From: Larkinella terrae
GTDB lineage: Bacteria > Bacteroidota > Bacteroidia > Cytophagales > Spirosomataceae
DNA length: 64,000 bases
Assembly (NCBI RefSeq): GCF_009668025.1
Contig: NZ_WJXZ01000013.1
Span: forward strand, 186,001-250,000
Direction: 5' to 3'
Made by a program: the position numbers and the translations under genes. This document shows, piece after piece, positions 9,101 to 19,400 of this stretch; within the stretch, counting starts at the first letter, position 1, and each line of letters begins with the position of its first letter. Below the pieces are notes generated by a model. That model was not told where the DNA came from and did not search any database. It saw nothing but the letters and a program-made list of their open reading frames with translations.

Positions 9101-9153
9101 AAAAACGAAAACCGCTGACAGGGTCTGCGACCGCTGTCAGGGTTTTCGTTTTT
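9101..9153. repeat. REP-like element, copy 2, in a terminator-like hairpin
   Basis: The outer arms AAAAACGAAAACC (9101-9113) and GGTTTTCGTTTTT (9141-9153) are perfect complements. They enclose CGCTGACAGGGTCTGCGACCGCTGTCA, the reverse complement form of the unit at 8944. The T-rich right arm lets it act as a terminator for rightward transcripts from the DUF2807 gene. The stretch 8975-9100 between the two copies holds scattered AGCGGTT motifs and nothing else recognised. Confidence 0.75.
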
Positions 9154-9179
9154 ATCTGGCGAAAAAAGCCAAATTTCCG

Positions 9180-9187
9180 TACCTTTG
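9180..9187 (+). promoter_or_regulatory. Bacteroidota-type -7 element (TAnnTTTG) for the ABC-F gene
   Basis: TACCTTTG at 9180-9187 matches the TAnnTTTG consensus of the Bacteroidota housekeeping sigma factor exactly. It lies 29 bp upstream of the ATG at 9217. The -33 element is not clear. Confidence 0.65.
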
Positions 9188-9204
9188 CACCTTCATTTCT
9201 ATAA

Positions 9205-10839
<1,635 letters not shown>

Positions 10840-10875
10840 GTTTACGGTTTCCAATAATCGGTTTACGGTATTCGT

Positions 10876-10932
10876 TGGCTGGCGCACGATCTTGTGTTCA
10901 TTTTTAATAGTTCATTTCCATTGCGCCAGCCA
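10876..10932. terminator. Candidate bidirectional hairpin between ABC-F and receptor genes
   Basis: TGGCTGGCGCA (10876-10886) and TGCGCCAGCCA (10922-10932) are perfect 11-nt complements separated by an AT-rich 35-nt loop. The hairpin lies between two convergent genes. The long loop and lack of a T-run make terminator function only a suggestion. Confidence 0.45.
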
Positions 10933-10961
10933 CCGCAAACTGAAAACCGTATACCAAAGCC

Positions 10962-13406
10962 TTAATCCACTCTCCCTTTCTCCGAATCGGCGCCATTATC
11001 GGTATGGCGACGTTTACGGGCGAAAGTTTCCTTTCCAAACCGATACGTGAAGGCCATGCCAATCCGGCGGGTATCGGTCACATTGGTGTGAAAGGCTTCC
11101 GCCTGTTTCAGACTTACTGTCCGATCGTTTTGGATCCACGAATGAAAGATATCTTCCACGATCAGACGAACACTGCCTTTGTCATTTAAAATCTTCTTTT
11201 GAACAGCCGTATTGATCCGGTAACGCGGATTTGTTATTCGCTGGCCATTCAGATCTTTGGTCACAAAAAAACCGGTTATCTCGCCATTCCAGCCCTTATT
11301 AAATTTCAATTGGTTGATCAAATTCATTCTGGCTTGATTTATTCCCGGGTTTAGCTTTTCCGAATAAGCCATTCCATTCAATTGCATATTAGAAAAGGTT
11401 GCGTTGGCATTTAATGTCCACCATTTTGTGAGTGGTTGGGTTAAATTGGCAGCCAGCGCTATAATACGGCCTCTTGCCACGTTGTTCGGACTGGTGATGA
11501 AAATGTTATCGATAGCTTGCGTCGTCTGGAAAATCACATCGGTAAATTGATTAAACTGAAAAGCAATGCCAAAACTGTTTTTATATTGGTATTTCAGTTC
11601 GTACTGGAGGTGATACTGTGGTTTAAGCAACGGGTTTCCTGCTGTATACGAATAGTTATCACGATAAAATAAAAAGGGATTCAATGACTGATAATTCGGC
11701 CGGTTTATTCGCCGGGCAATACTTATCGTCAGCGTATTACTCCCAACCGTGTCTAATTTATAACGAACAAAAGCCGACGGAAACAAGCGCGTATAATTTT
11801 TATCGAAAGACGTTTCTTTTACTTCGGTATTCCCTAACTGATGGCCATTAGCGATGGTATTTTCGAGACGGAAACCAAGCTGAGCAGCAATTCGACGCCA
11901 CTCCTTCCGGGAATTTATGTAAACAGCATTAATATTTTCACGGTAAATAAAATGATTGGATTTGCCGTAATCGGGTAGGTAGGCATTATTTACCACCTCA
12001 AAGTATTGTGAATTATTATCCGTATTCACCAGACTGGTTTTAAAACCAGCCTCCAGCGCTGCTTTGTCTTTAAACGGATGCGTATAATCAGCTTTAGCGG
12101 AATAAATTGAAATGTCGGAGGGCAAATCATAGAAAAAATCGTTGCGGTTACTAATCCTGCCATCGGCTGTACGCATGTATTGCGTTAGGTTCTGGTTGCC
12201 ATCGGTATGATAATTTAAATAGTTTATGTCCGCCGTAAGTTCTCTTCCCGCAGTATTGAATTTGTGTTGGAAATTGACATTGGCACCCACATTTCTCCAA
12301 TTGAAATCTCCCAAGGTTTTTCCATTTCCAACCGAATCCAAAACCGAGCTGGAGTTAAAATTTAAACTTGAATAATCGAGTCTTTCCTGCCTGGGTTGGT
12401 TCTGGATATTCAGGACAAAACCGTAGGTTGATTTCGGAGAAACCGCATAATCCATTCCAATTCTTCCCGTGAAGCCGTGGCTGGTATAACTGGACTTATT
12501 TTCCAACCGGACCGAGGAATGGACGGAAGAATTTTCATTGAAAAATGTTCGGTTATACCGATCGTCCGAATAGTTTGCGTCTTTGTTATATCCCAGCCCT
12601 CCGAACAGATTTATTTTTTTATGGTTAAAATTTAAACTGACTGCATTATTACTTCGTCCCTTCACGCCCTGATTATAACTCGTCGAAACATCTCCGGTAA
12701 AACCCTGAATCCGGTTTCTTTTCAAGCGAATGTTGATAATGGAAGTCCCGGCTGCGTCGTATTTAGCAGGCGGGTTGGTCATGAGTTCGATTTTATCGAG
12801 CGAACCGCCGGGCAGTGATTTCAGATACGATGCCAGATCCTGCCCCGACATATAGGTGGGTCGTCCATCGATCAAAACCAGCACCCCGCTTTTCCCATTC
12901 AGACTAATGTCACCGTTGATATCGACCGTCACACCGGGCGTTTTTTCCAGCACTTCGAGCGTGTTGCTCCCGGCGCTCCCGATCATCGCGTCCACATTCA
13001 CGATGGTTTTATCGATTTCCTGCTCCACCACCGGCCGTTTGGCCACCACAACAACTTCTTTCAGCATCGTTTTTGAAGGAGTCAGAATAACCACCGGCAA
13101 CTCGATAATTGGATGAAGATCGTCGATCGTCAGTTTTATGCTTTCATACGTATTGTTGCCCACGCTGGTCACACGGAGGAAATACGTATTGTTTGGCAGG
13201 TTGTTAAGTTCAAACTTGCCATTCCCGTTGGTGATTTCACCTACCGCCAGCGTCGAATCTGTTGAACGAAGCAAACTGATCGAAGCACCAGGTACGGTTT
13301 CATTCTGGCTATCTTTTACCACTCCGCGAATGATTTTGCCGGATGTCTGGGAGAAGGCCGGACTGGTAAACAGGAAAAGTAAAATGAGGACTGAAAGAGA
13401 TTTCAT
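10962..13406 (-). CDS. Outer-membrane beta-barrel receptor (TonB-dependent-receptor-like, OMP_b-brl_3)
   Basis: This protein is about 814 residues from the ATG at 13406, which gives signal peptide MKSLSVLILLFLFTSPAFSQ. An ATG at 13448 adds a non-signal stretch. The order is a CarboxypepD_reg-like Ig domain (IIRGVVKDSQNETVPGASISL, about 25-110), a plug-like domain (VLVLIDGRPTYMSGQDL, NPPAKYDAAGTSIINI) and then a long barrel with alternating aromatic strands ending in FTYRFGKE. No TonB box was confirmed. The architecture fits the outer membrane beta-barrel protein family rather than SusC, and no SusD is adjacent. It is divergent from a LytS/LytTR pair that could regulate it. Confidence 0.9.
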   Translation of the reverse strand: MKSLSVLILLFLFTSPAFSQTSGKIIRGVVKDSQNETVPGASISLLRSTDSTLAVGEITNGNGKFELNNLPNNTYFLRVTSVGNNTYESIKLTIDDLHPIIELPVVILTPSKTMLKEVVVVAKRPVVEQEIDKTIVNVDAMIGSAGSNTLEVLEKTPGVTVDINGDISLNGKSGVLVLIDGRPTYMSGQDLASYLKSLPGGSLDKIELMTNPPAKYDAAGTSIINIRLKRNRIQGFTGDVSTSYNQGVKGRSNNAVSLNFNHKKINLFGGLGYNKDANYSDDRYNRTFFNENSSVHSSVRLENKSSYTSHGFTGRIGMDYAVSPKSTYGFVLNIQNQPRQERLDYSSLNFNSSSVLDSVGNGKTLGDFNWRNVGANVNFQHKFNTAGRELTADINYLNYHTDGNQNLTQYMRTADGRISNRNDFFYDLPSDISIYSAKADYTHPFKDKAALEAGFKTSLVNTDNNSQYFEVVNNAYLPDYGKSNHFIYRENINAVYINSRKEWRRIAAQLGFRLENTIANGHQLGNTEVKETSFDKNYTRLFPSAFVRYKLDTVGSNTLTISIARRINRPNYQSLNPFLFYRDNYSYTAGNPLLKPQYHLQYELKYQYKNSFGIAFQFNQFTDVIFQTTQAIDNIFITSPNNVARGRIIALAANLTQPLTKWWTLNANATFSNMQLNGMAYSEKLNPGINQARMNLINQLKFNKGWNGEITGFFVTKDLNGQRITNPRYRINTAVQKKILNDKGSVRLIVEDIFHSWIQNDRTVSLKQAEAFHTNVTDTRRIGMAFTYRFGKETFARKRRHTDNGADSEKGRVD

Positions 13407-13656
13407 GTTTTCGTAAGTTGTAGGCATCTTTTCGACGCGACCGTTCAAATATTGCCGTCGGGGGAACGGCTTACAACAAATGATGATGGATCAACCCGTT
13501 AGGGAGACAGAAGGCGGTTTTAGGATGTCAAACCCGTTAGTCCGCCTTTCCGGGGTTTCTGTCAGCCGAATGGAAGCGTTCAGCCGGTCGGTTTTTCGGA
13601 ATAGAAAGCATTGATCAGCTTTGGGGATTAAACCAGCCCAGGTGGGTGCAGCAAGT

Positions 13657-14694
13657 ATGAAAAGAGGAGAGAATACGGACTTTGCGGGATTAACAAACCT
13701 TCAAAAACACATCGTTTTTTGCATTATCGCGGCCATACCGATTTATTTGGCAACTAATTTATACACTCAATCCATTGTTACCCGTGACGACGAAGAAGCG
13801 GCCCTGGCGGCAACAATTTTCTTTCTAGGGGGAATTTATATTGGTCGGTATATATCTCAATTATGGACATCTAAAAATATACCGGCCTGGTTGTTTGTCT
13901 ATTTAACGTTGATCAGTATAATCTGTTTTATCTGGATCTTTTTCCACGCTGATTTCCCACTTCAGGATACTCGGGTTTTCCTCAATTTGATGCTGTTTTA
14001 CTTGCCATTATTTATTGCCAGTATCGCGATCGGCATGTTGATCAAATTAAGCCGGATGACGGTTACGAATCAGTTGCAGGAAGCCAAAGCGCAGGCGATA
14101 CAAAGTCAGAGCGAATTGCATTTACTACAATCACAGTTAAGTCCCCATTTTTTATTCAATACGCTCAATAACCTGTACGGAATCTCCATTACGCAACACG
14201 AAAAAATACCGGCACTATTGCTTAAACTGGCGGATTTACTGCGCTATTCGGTGTACGATACCAAGGAATTGTTTGTGCCATTAAAAGATGAACTGGCGTA
14301 TATCAACAACTACATCGACTTTGAGAAAATCCGGGTGGGTGAGCGACTGGCCCTGACAACGTCTATTGAAGATTTTAATCTATCTGACATTCGGATTGCG
14401 CCGATGTTATTGATTGTTTTTATTGAAAATGCGTTTAAACACTCGAAAAACACAACCGACCAGAAGATTTCGATTGAAATTACGCTGAAAGTCTGGGGAA
14501 ATTCCATCTTGTTTTCCGTGCGGAATACGAAAGGCAAGTCACCTGACGAAGGCAGCATTTCGGAAAACAGCAGCGGTTTAGGTTTGGCCAACGTAAAGAA
14601 AAGGCTGGATTTGGTTTATCCGAATGCGCACGATTTGAAAATTGATAATGAGGACAGTTATTACCTGGTGATGCTCCAACTAAAAGTAAAATGA
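13657..14694 (+). CDS. LytS/YehU-like sensor histidine kinase
   Basis: This protein is 345 residues from the ATG at 13657; an upstream TTG frame extension is not needed. Four N-terminal membrane helices (about 20-145) are followed by a short coiled linker and His_kinase domain PF06580 (LSPHFLFNTLNNLYG). The ATPase domain has N box FIENAFKHS and G box SSGLGLANVKKRL. It overlaps the following LytTR regulator by 4 bp (ATGA). The pair is divergent from the receptor gene at 10962-13406, about 250 bp apart, which makes that receptor a candidate target. Base composition here is more AT-rich by eye than in the neighbouring operons. Confidence 0.92.
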   Translation: MKRGENTDFAGLTNLQKHIVFCIIAAIPIYLATNLYTQSIVTRDDEEAALAATIFFLGGIYIGRYISQLWTSKNIPAWLFVYLTLISIICFIWIFFHADFPLQDTRVFLNLMLFYLPLFIASIAIGMLIKLSRMTVTNQLQEAKAQAIQSQSELHLLQSQLSPHFLFNTLNNLYGISITQHEKIPALLLKLADLLRYSVYDTKELFVPLKDELAYINNYIDFEKIRVGERLALTTSIEDFNLSDIRIAPMLLIVFIENAFKHSKNTTDQKISIEITLKVWGNSILFSVRNTKGKSPDEGSISENSSGLGLANVKKRLDLVYPNAHDLKIDNEDSYYLVMLQLKVK

Positions 14695-15401
14695 ATCGAT
14701 TCAATTGCCTGATCGTTGACGACGAACCCATTGCCCGGGAAATAATCCAAACGTACTGTAATCACTTACCTGAATTAAACGTTGTTGCATCCTGCGAAAA
14801 CGCAATTGAGGCCAAAACTGAATTTCAGAAACACCAGATTGATATCCTTTTCCTGGACATTAACATGCCGGTTTTAAGTGGTATATCCTTTCTGAAAACC
14901 CTCAGGTATAAATCGCAGGTTATTTTCACTACAGCTTACAAAGAATACGCGCTGGATGCGTTCGATCTATCGGCGGTTGATTATTTATTAAAACCGTTTT
15001 CGCTGGAGCGGTTTATCGTTGCTGTGGACAAAGCATTGGAACGATTGCAGCCGCAATTACCAGTCGTTAATGAGAAAGCCGATTCAAAATCGGAAGATTA
15101 TTTATTCATTAAAACCGAAGGAAAAATCTATAAGATTCTCCATTCTGATTTGTTGTACGCAGAAGCCAGTGGCAATTACACCAAAATTGTAATGACTCAG
15201 CAGACGATTCTTCCCGGCATGACTTTTTCCAGTTTTGAAGAGCTTCTTCCAAAAGCGGTTTTTCTCCGTATCCACCGGTCGTTTATCGTCAACAAATCGA
15301 AAATAACCCACATCGAGGGTAACCGGGTTTTCATCGACAAAACGGAAATTCCGATCGGGAGCAATTACCGCGATGGTTTTTTAAGGTCGTTGGGACTGTA
15401 A
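14691..15401 (+). CDS. LytTR-family response regulator
   Basis: This is a 236-residue regulator. The receiver domain has D10-D11, phospho-acceptor D56 (ILFLDINMP) and K101 (YLLKPF). The C-terminal LytTR DNA-binding domain (about 135-236) contains YAEASGNYTKI and FLRIHRSFIVN. The start overlaps the kinase stop, so the two are coupled. The last 37 bp overlap the 3' end of the convergent epimerase gene (15365-15401). LytTR regulators bind paired direct repeats near their targets; none was identified with confidence in the 13407-13656 intergenic region. Confidence 0.93.
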   Translation: MNRFNCLIVDDEPIAREIIQTYCNHLPELNVVASCENAIEAKTEFQKHQIDILFLDINMPVLSGISFLKTLRYKSQVIFTTAYKEYALDAFDLSAVDYLLKPFSLERFIVAVDKALERLQPQLPVVNEKADSKSEDYLFIKTEGKIYKILHSDLLYAEASGNYTKIVMTQQTILPGMTFSSFEELLPKAVFLRIHRSFIVNKSKITHIEGNRVFIDKTEIPIGSNYRDGFLRSLGL

Positions 15402-16384
15402 AAATCAGCCATTGAAAACCATTCCATTGCCTCCTCAATTGCCTTGCTCAACGAAGCCGTTGGCATTCGCAGCTCCAGGCGGGCTTTTTCGCCGGAATAA
15501 TAATTGTCCTGCGTCAATAATCTTGCGTTGATCGCATTGATGGGCAACGGCTTCCGAAGCACCCGCTCGCCGACCGAAGCCATCGTTCCGGCGAATCGAA
15601 TGAGGGATTTGGGCAGGGGAAGCATCGTCTTTTTCTTTCCGCTTATCCGCGCCAGACGTTGGAAAAACCGGTCGTAAGGCAGGTTTTCGTTTGCCAGCAG
15701 ATAGCTTCCTCCGGCCCGACCCAACCGCAGGGCGTTGACCGTAGCACGGGCCGCATCCCGAACGTCGATGAAACTCTTTCCTCCCGATCCAGGGTAAATC
15801 AACAACCGGTTTTGCATCGCATATCGAATAACCGCACCCGAACTCGGTTTGAAATCATACGGCCCCAGCATGAAAGCCGGATTCACAACCACAGCGTTAA
15901 CACCCTGATCAACAGCCATTAATACCCGCTGCTGCGCTTCGTATTTGCTGGCAATGTAACCCGAATCCATTAAATGAAAAGCGTACGGACTCTCCTCCGT
16001 CGCGGGGTTCTCCAGCGTACCCGGCCTGAAAACCGACGCCGTACTGACGTACACCAGCCGTTGAACGTCCCACTTTCGAACGGCCGCCAGCATGTGTTCG
16101 GTACTGGCAATGTTCGCGTCGTAATACGCGGACAGGCTGGTTGGGTACGGATCGGTGCGCGCGGCTGCGTGAATAACCGCCTGACAGTCTTTCATTGTCC
16201 TCCGAACATCCGCCGGCTCCGTGATGGCGGCTTTTGTCCAGTCAACGTCCTTAAACCAAGGCAGTTTGTTTATCTGCGCTGGAAATGAACGATATACGGC
16301 TTTAACCTCATAACCCTGATTCAGCAATTCTCCGGCAAGATGGACACCCAGCAAACCGGTTGCACCGGTCAACAACACTTTCAT
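15365..16384 (-). CDS. NAD(P)-dependent epimerase / dihydroflavonol-4-reductase-like
   Basis: This is a 339-residue extended SDR. The start is at 16384, where ATG overlaps the upstream SDR stop as ATGA and the Rossmann motif KVLLTGATGLLGVHLAGELL begins; a longer frame from 16444 would intrude on that gene. Active-site motif Y-x-x-S-K is seen as YIASKYEAQQRV. It is probably the third gene of a sterol-desaturase/SDR/epimerase operon, which suggests modification of a lipid or isoprenoid. It overlaps the LytTR gene tail to tail by 37 bp. Confidence 0.88.
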   Translation of the reverse strand: MKVLLTGATGLLGVHLAGELLNQGYEVKAVYRSFPAQINKLPWFKDVDWTKAAITEPADVRRTMKDCQAVIHAAARTDPYPTSLSAYYDANIASTEHMLAAVRKWDVQRLVYVSTASVFRPGTLENPATEESPYAFHLMDSGYIASKYEAQQRVLMAVDQGVNAVVVNPAFMLGPYDFKPSSGAVIRYAMQNRLLIYPGSGGKSFIDVRDAARATVNALRLGRAGGSYLLANENLPYDRFFQRLARISGKKKTMLPLPKSLIRFAGTMASVGERVLRKPLPINAINARLLTQDNYYSGEKARLELRMPTASLSKAIEEAMEWFSMADFYSPNDLKKPSR

Positions 16385-17175
16385 ACTGACGGACTTAGTT
16401 CTTTCCGAAGCATCGAAACCATCAGCGGTCGGCGCCACGACCACGGCACCCAGCGCGACACCCAGTAGCCGAATTTGTTGGTCCAGCCCGGAATGATCAC
16501 CGATTGTCCCCGCTGCACCTGTTCGAGGGCAATTTGGGCGATAACTTGGAGCGGCACGGTCAGCATCCGGCCCAGGCGACCGTGTTTTTGCAAACGCGCC
16601 TGATTCTCGGGCGAATGCGGCATCGGGCCGGGATGAACGACGCTCACCTGCACGCCCAATGCGCTCAGTTCGGCCCGCAATCCCAGCGAAAAGGAATAAA
16701 TAAACGCTTTGGACGCCGGGTAAACCGTTTTATACGGAATCGGGGTAAAAGCCGCCATGCTCGATACATTCAGAATATACGATTGCGAGAATTTCAGCAA
16801 AAAGGGCAGCACCAGGCGGGTCAATAAAGCCGTGCCAACGATATTTAACTGAATGATGCGTTCGATCCGTTCTGTATCAGCCAGTTCAAAAGCCTGAGAA
16901 CCGCCGATTCCCGCATTATTGATCAGGTAGAAAATCTCGAATTTCGAGGCACGGAGCCAGGTAACCAGCGCTTCAATATTGGGTCGGGTGCACAGATCGG
17001 TTTCGTAAAAAGCCACCTTTACATTGCAGGAAATCCGGATTTGCTGCGCCAGCTCGGCCAGATTTTCGTTGGGTAACGACACCAGAATCAGGTTATGACC
17101 CTGCCGGGCCAGCTCAATGGCCATAGCTTTTCCCAACCCGGCACTGGCGCCGGTAATTAAAACGTACTTTTTCAT
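16381..17175 (-). CDS. Classical short-chain dehydrogenase/reductase
   Basis: This is a 264-residue SDR with cofactor motif TGASAGLGKAMAIEL (TGxxxGxG), NNAG (INNAGIG) and active site S...YPASKAF, all intact. It resembles the DltE/acyl-reductase style SDRs with a C-terminal hydrophobic stretch (FGYWVSRWVPWSWRRPL), possibly membrane-associated. It is second in a three-gene operon, 41 bp after the desaturase and overlapping the epimerase by 4 bp. Substrate is unknown. Confidence 0.9.
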   Translation of the reverse strand: MKKYVLITGASAGLGKAMAIELARQGHNLILVSLPNENLAELAQQIRISCNVKVAFYETDLCTRPNIEALVTWLRASKFEIFYLINNAGIGGSQAFELADTERIERIIQLNIVGTALLTRLVLPFLLKFSQSYILNVSSMAAFTPIPYKTVYPASKAFIYSFSLGLRAELSALGVQVSVVHPGPMPHSPENQARLQKHGRLGRMLTVPLQVIAQIALEQVQRGQSVIIPGWTNKFGYWVSRWVPWSWRRPLMVSMLRKELSPSV

Positions 17176-17216
17176 AACGAAATAGAATGAGAGGTGATTT
17201 AACCCGACTTGGGTAC

Positions 17217-18044
17217 TTAAACCGGAGGTCCAAACAGAATATTCCAGGCTTCTTTGATAGACTTCGCTCTCTGCAAATCCCGGCCGATATCGACCCAGAC
17301 GTGGAAATTCAGGTACACCGGATTGAAGGATTCGACCGGTTTTGTCAGGCCGTAAACCGGCGTTTCGTCCTCTTCCTGAAACGTGCCAAACATCCGGTCC
17401 CAGATGATGAGCGACGAGCCGAAATTCTTATCGATGTACCGGTCATTGCTGCCGTGGTGAACGCGGTGGTGTGAAGGAGTTACGAAGAAAAACTCAAACC
17501 AGCGCGGCAATTTGTGGATCATTTCCGTGTGAATCCAGAACTGGTACAGCAAATCGATCTGGTAACAGGTCAGAATCACAACCGGGTTAATGCCCGTAAT
17601 CCAGGCCGGAATAAAGAAAATCAGTTTCAGATGCTGCGTCCACGAATTGCGGAAAGCCGTGGAGAAATTGAGGTGTTCCGACGAATGGTGGGTCACGTGG
17701 GTAGCCCACCAGACCCGCTGTTTGTGCGCAATGAAGTGCGCGAAATAATTGCAGAAATCGATCAGCGCGTACGCCAGAATCCAGGTCCACCACCGGGTTT
17801 CGATTCGCCAGGGAACGAGCTTATAAAAAAACAATGCCAGTCCAAAAACGGTAGTTTTCAGAATGGCATTGATAACCAGACTGCCCGCGCCAATTCCGAC
17901 CGACGACCAGAAATCCTGGCTTTGGTAGCGATGTTCCTCGTCGTGGCGGGTCAGCCAAAATTCCAGAAGGACGGAACCCAACACCACCGGAATGGCATAG
18001 GTTGTCAGAGGGAGTAATTCCCGTTCCAGTTGTTGCAAATCCAT
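17217..18044 (-). CDS. Sterol desaturase / fatty acid hydroxylase family membrane protein
   Basis: This is a 275-residue multi-pass membrane protein with the histidine boxes of the FA_hydroxylase superfamily: HFIAH, HVTHHSSEH and HHRVHH. These bind a di-iron centre used to hydroxylate or desaturate lipids. There are about four hydrophobic helices, the first around residues 10-35. It is the first gene of an operon with an SDR and an epimerase. Together these suggest oxidative tailoring of a lipid, sphingolipid or carotenoid, but the substrate is not indicated. Confidence 0.9.
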   Translation of the reverse strand: MDLQQLERELLPLTTYAIPVVLGSVLLEFWLTRHDEEHRYQSQDFWSSVGIGAGSLVINAILKTTVFGLALFFYKLVPWRIETRWWTWILAYALIDFCNYFAHFIAHKQRVWWATHVTHHSSEHLNFSTAFRNSWTQHLKLIFFIPAWITGINPVVILTCYQIDLLYQFWIHTEMIHKLPRWFEFFFVTPSHHRVHHGSNDRYIDKNFGSSLIIWDRMFGTFQEEDETPVYGLTKPVESFNPVYLNFHVWVDIGRDLQRAKSIKEAWNILFGPPV

Positions 18045-18112
18045 TAGTTCGTTGTCTACTGTTCGAACTAATGACAGCCATCGGCGGCTTTCCCCCTACT
18101 CCTTTTTGAAAA

Positions 18113-18189
18113 AATTAACAATGAATAATGGACAATGCGAATTTATGGCAGAAAACCGCCTATGAATTGTTCATTATTCATTGTTAATT
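18113..18189. repeat. Inverted repeat of the AATTAACAATGAATAATG type
   Basis: The 24-nt arms at 18113-18136 and 18166-18189 are complementary with one mismatch around a 29-nt loop. The repeat lies between two minus-strand genes and belongs to the same AT-rich family as the repeats at 6810, 24883 and 28829. Confidence 0.8.
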
Positions 18190-18195
18190 CAAGAT

Positions 18196-18987
18196 CTAAA
18201 GCTGTGCGGTTTCAGTCGTTGAAGCGGGCAACAATCCCTGAACGGCCGTCGACCCATCGGACTCAATCACTTCTTTAAACCGGTGCAGGTCTTTTTCGAT
18301 GAGATGCGTAAAGGTGGAATTGAACATTTTCATGAACGCACTTCCCAAATGTCCGACCGGCGGGCGGTACTGAATCGTTGCGTGGATCTGGGTGCCAAAA
18401 CCGTCGGGCGAATCCATAAACCGAACTTCGCCGGCGTTGTCGATTCGCGCGTTTTCCACTGATTTCCAGACCAGTCGCTCGTTCGGCGTTTCGTGAATAA
18501 TCTGCGCATCCCACTCTACCGTACCCAAAGCTTCTGCCAGGGCACCGTCCGAAACCTGGGCAATCCAGTGCGAACGTTTTGAATCGAGCTGACGAACTTC
18601 CTTCAAATGGGACATAAACCGGGGCAGATTTTCCAGTTGCCGCCAATACTGGTACACCTCATTCCGCGGCTTGTAAACGACCTGACTTACCGAAATCTCG
18701 ATGGGCCGGATGGTCGTCGTTTCGCCTTCCGCCGTGTTGCGTCCGATGGCCTCGCTGATCGGGCAATTTCCCGACATACCCCGGTACGTTAAGTAGCTTC
18801 CCACTGCCGCCAGCAACATGCCACCGATGGAGGCTCTTTTTAGTCCGTAGGTGAGCAGCAATCCTCCGCCGACGGTCGACCAGACCCGCTCTTCCTCTCC
18901 CACATTGATCCGGCTCGAGCCGCTGATTTCCGGCTCCAGTTGTCCGATTCCGGGTTTATCCCAAACCGGGGTGTTCTTGTTTGCCAT
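18196..18987 (-). CDS. DUF2892-SRPBCC fusion protein
   Basis: This is a 263-residue protein. The N-terminal part (about 30-85) is a DUF2892/YgaP-like membrane region with hydrophobic segments TVGGGLLLTYGL and GGMLLAAVGSYLTYRG. The C-terminal part (about 97-245) is an SRPBCC/polyketide-cyclase fold (SQVVYKPRNEVYQYWRQLENLPRF is its opening region, cut here into SQVVYKPRNEVYQYW). Such fusions are common near stress genes; ligand and function are unknown. It stands alone upstream of an AT-rich inverted repeat. Confidence 0.85.
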   Translation of the reverse strand: MANKNTPVWDKPGIGQLEPEISGSSRINVGEEERVWSTVGGGLLLTYGLKRASIGGMLLAAVGSYLTYRGMSGNCPISEAIGRNTAEGETTTIRPIEISVSQVVYKPRNEVYQYWRQLENLPRFMSHLKEVRQLDSKRSHWIAQVSDGALAEALGTVEWDAQIIHETPNERLVWKSVENARIDNAGEVRFMDSPDGFGTQIHATIQYRPPVGHLGSAFMKMFNSTFTHLIEKDLHRFKEVIESDGSTAVQGLLPASTTETAQL

Positions 18988-19193
18988 AACTCTTTTAGCG
19001 TTAATTTCTGTACCGGTAACCCGCAGGGATTGGCAGATGTTTGGAAATTTGAGGTAGCGGAATGATAAACCGCAAAAGTGGAATTGAAAACAATGACCTT
19101 TGATTATTGCGATTAAATGATTAACTATGATTTCTTATTGATTGCCGATCCGTTTTTTGAATCTTTTATGTCTGTGTAATTAACTACTTGAAC

Positions 19194-19310
19194 ATGGGAA
19201 AAGGAGATGTTAAAACCAAGCGCGGTAAAATCTGGCGCGGGTCCTACGGGGTGAAACGCCCGAAACTGAAAGATCAAAGAGGGAAAGTTGCGAAAGTTGT
19301 CAAAGAATAA
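19194..19310 (+). CDS. 30S ribosomal protein Thx (38 residues)
   Basis: A small open frame of 38 codons starts [19 protein letters not shown] and ends KVVKE-TAA. It is very basic and matches the Thx/THX family, a short peptide that sits in the head of the small ribosomal subunit and is widespread in Bacteroidota. A strong terminator follows 13 bp downstream, so the gene forms its own short transcript. It is short enough to be missed by length-filtered gene finding. Confidence rests on the diagnostic [18 protein letters not shown] pattern. Confidence 0.93.
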   Translation: MGKGDVKTKRGKIWRGSYGVKRPKLKDQRGKVAKVVKE

Positions 19311-19323
19311 CCGCCTTTCCAGG

Positions 19324-19357
19324 AAAAGCCCCACAATTCATCCGGTGGGGCTTTTTT
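19324..19357 (+). terminator. Rho-independent terminator after thx
   Basis: AAAAGCCCCAC (19324-19334) and GTGGGGCTTTT (19345-19355) form a perfect 11-bp stem with a 10-nt loop, followed by more T residues. Confidence 0.92.
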
Positions 19358-19400
19358 ATGGTATGTCTTTTGCGGATTTATTGCCGAAACCATTTCTTGT

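Noticed and set aside
13621-13656. TTG start at 13621 for the LytS-like kinase
   Set aside because: The ATG at 13657 is closer to the first membrane helix and uses a common start codon; the extra twelve residues have no support.
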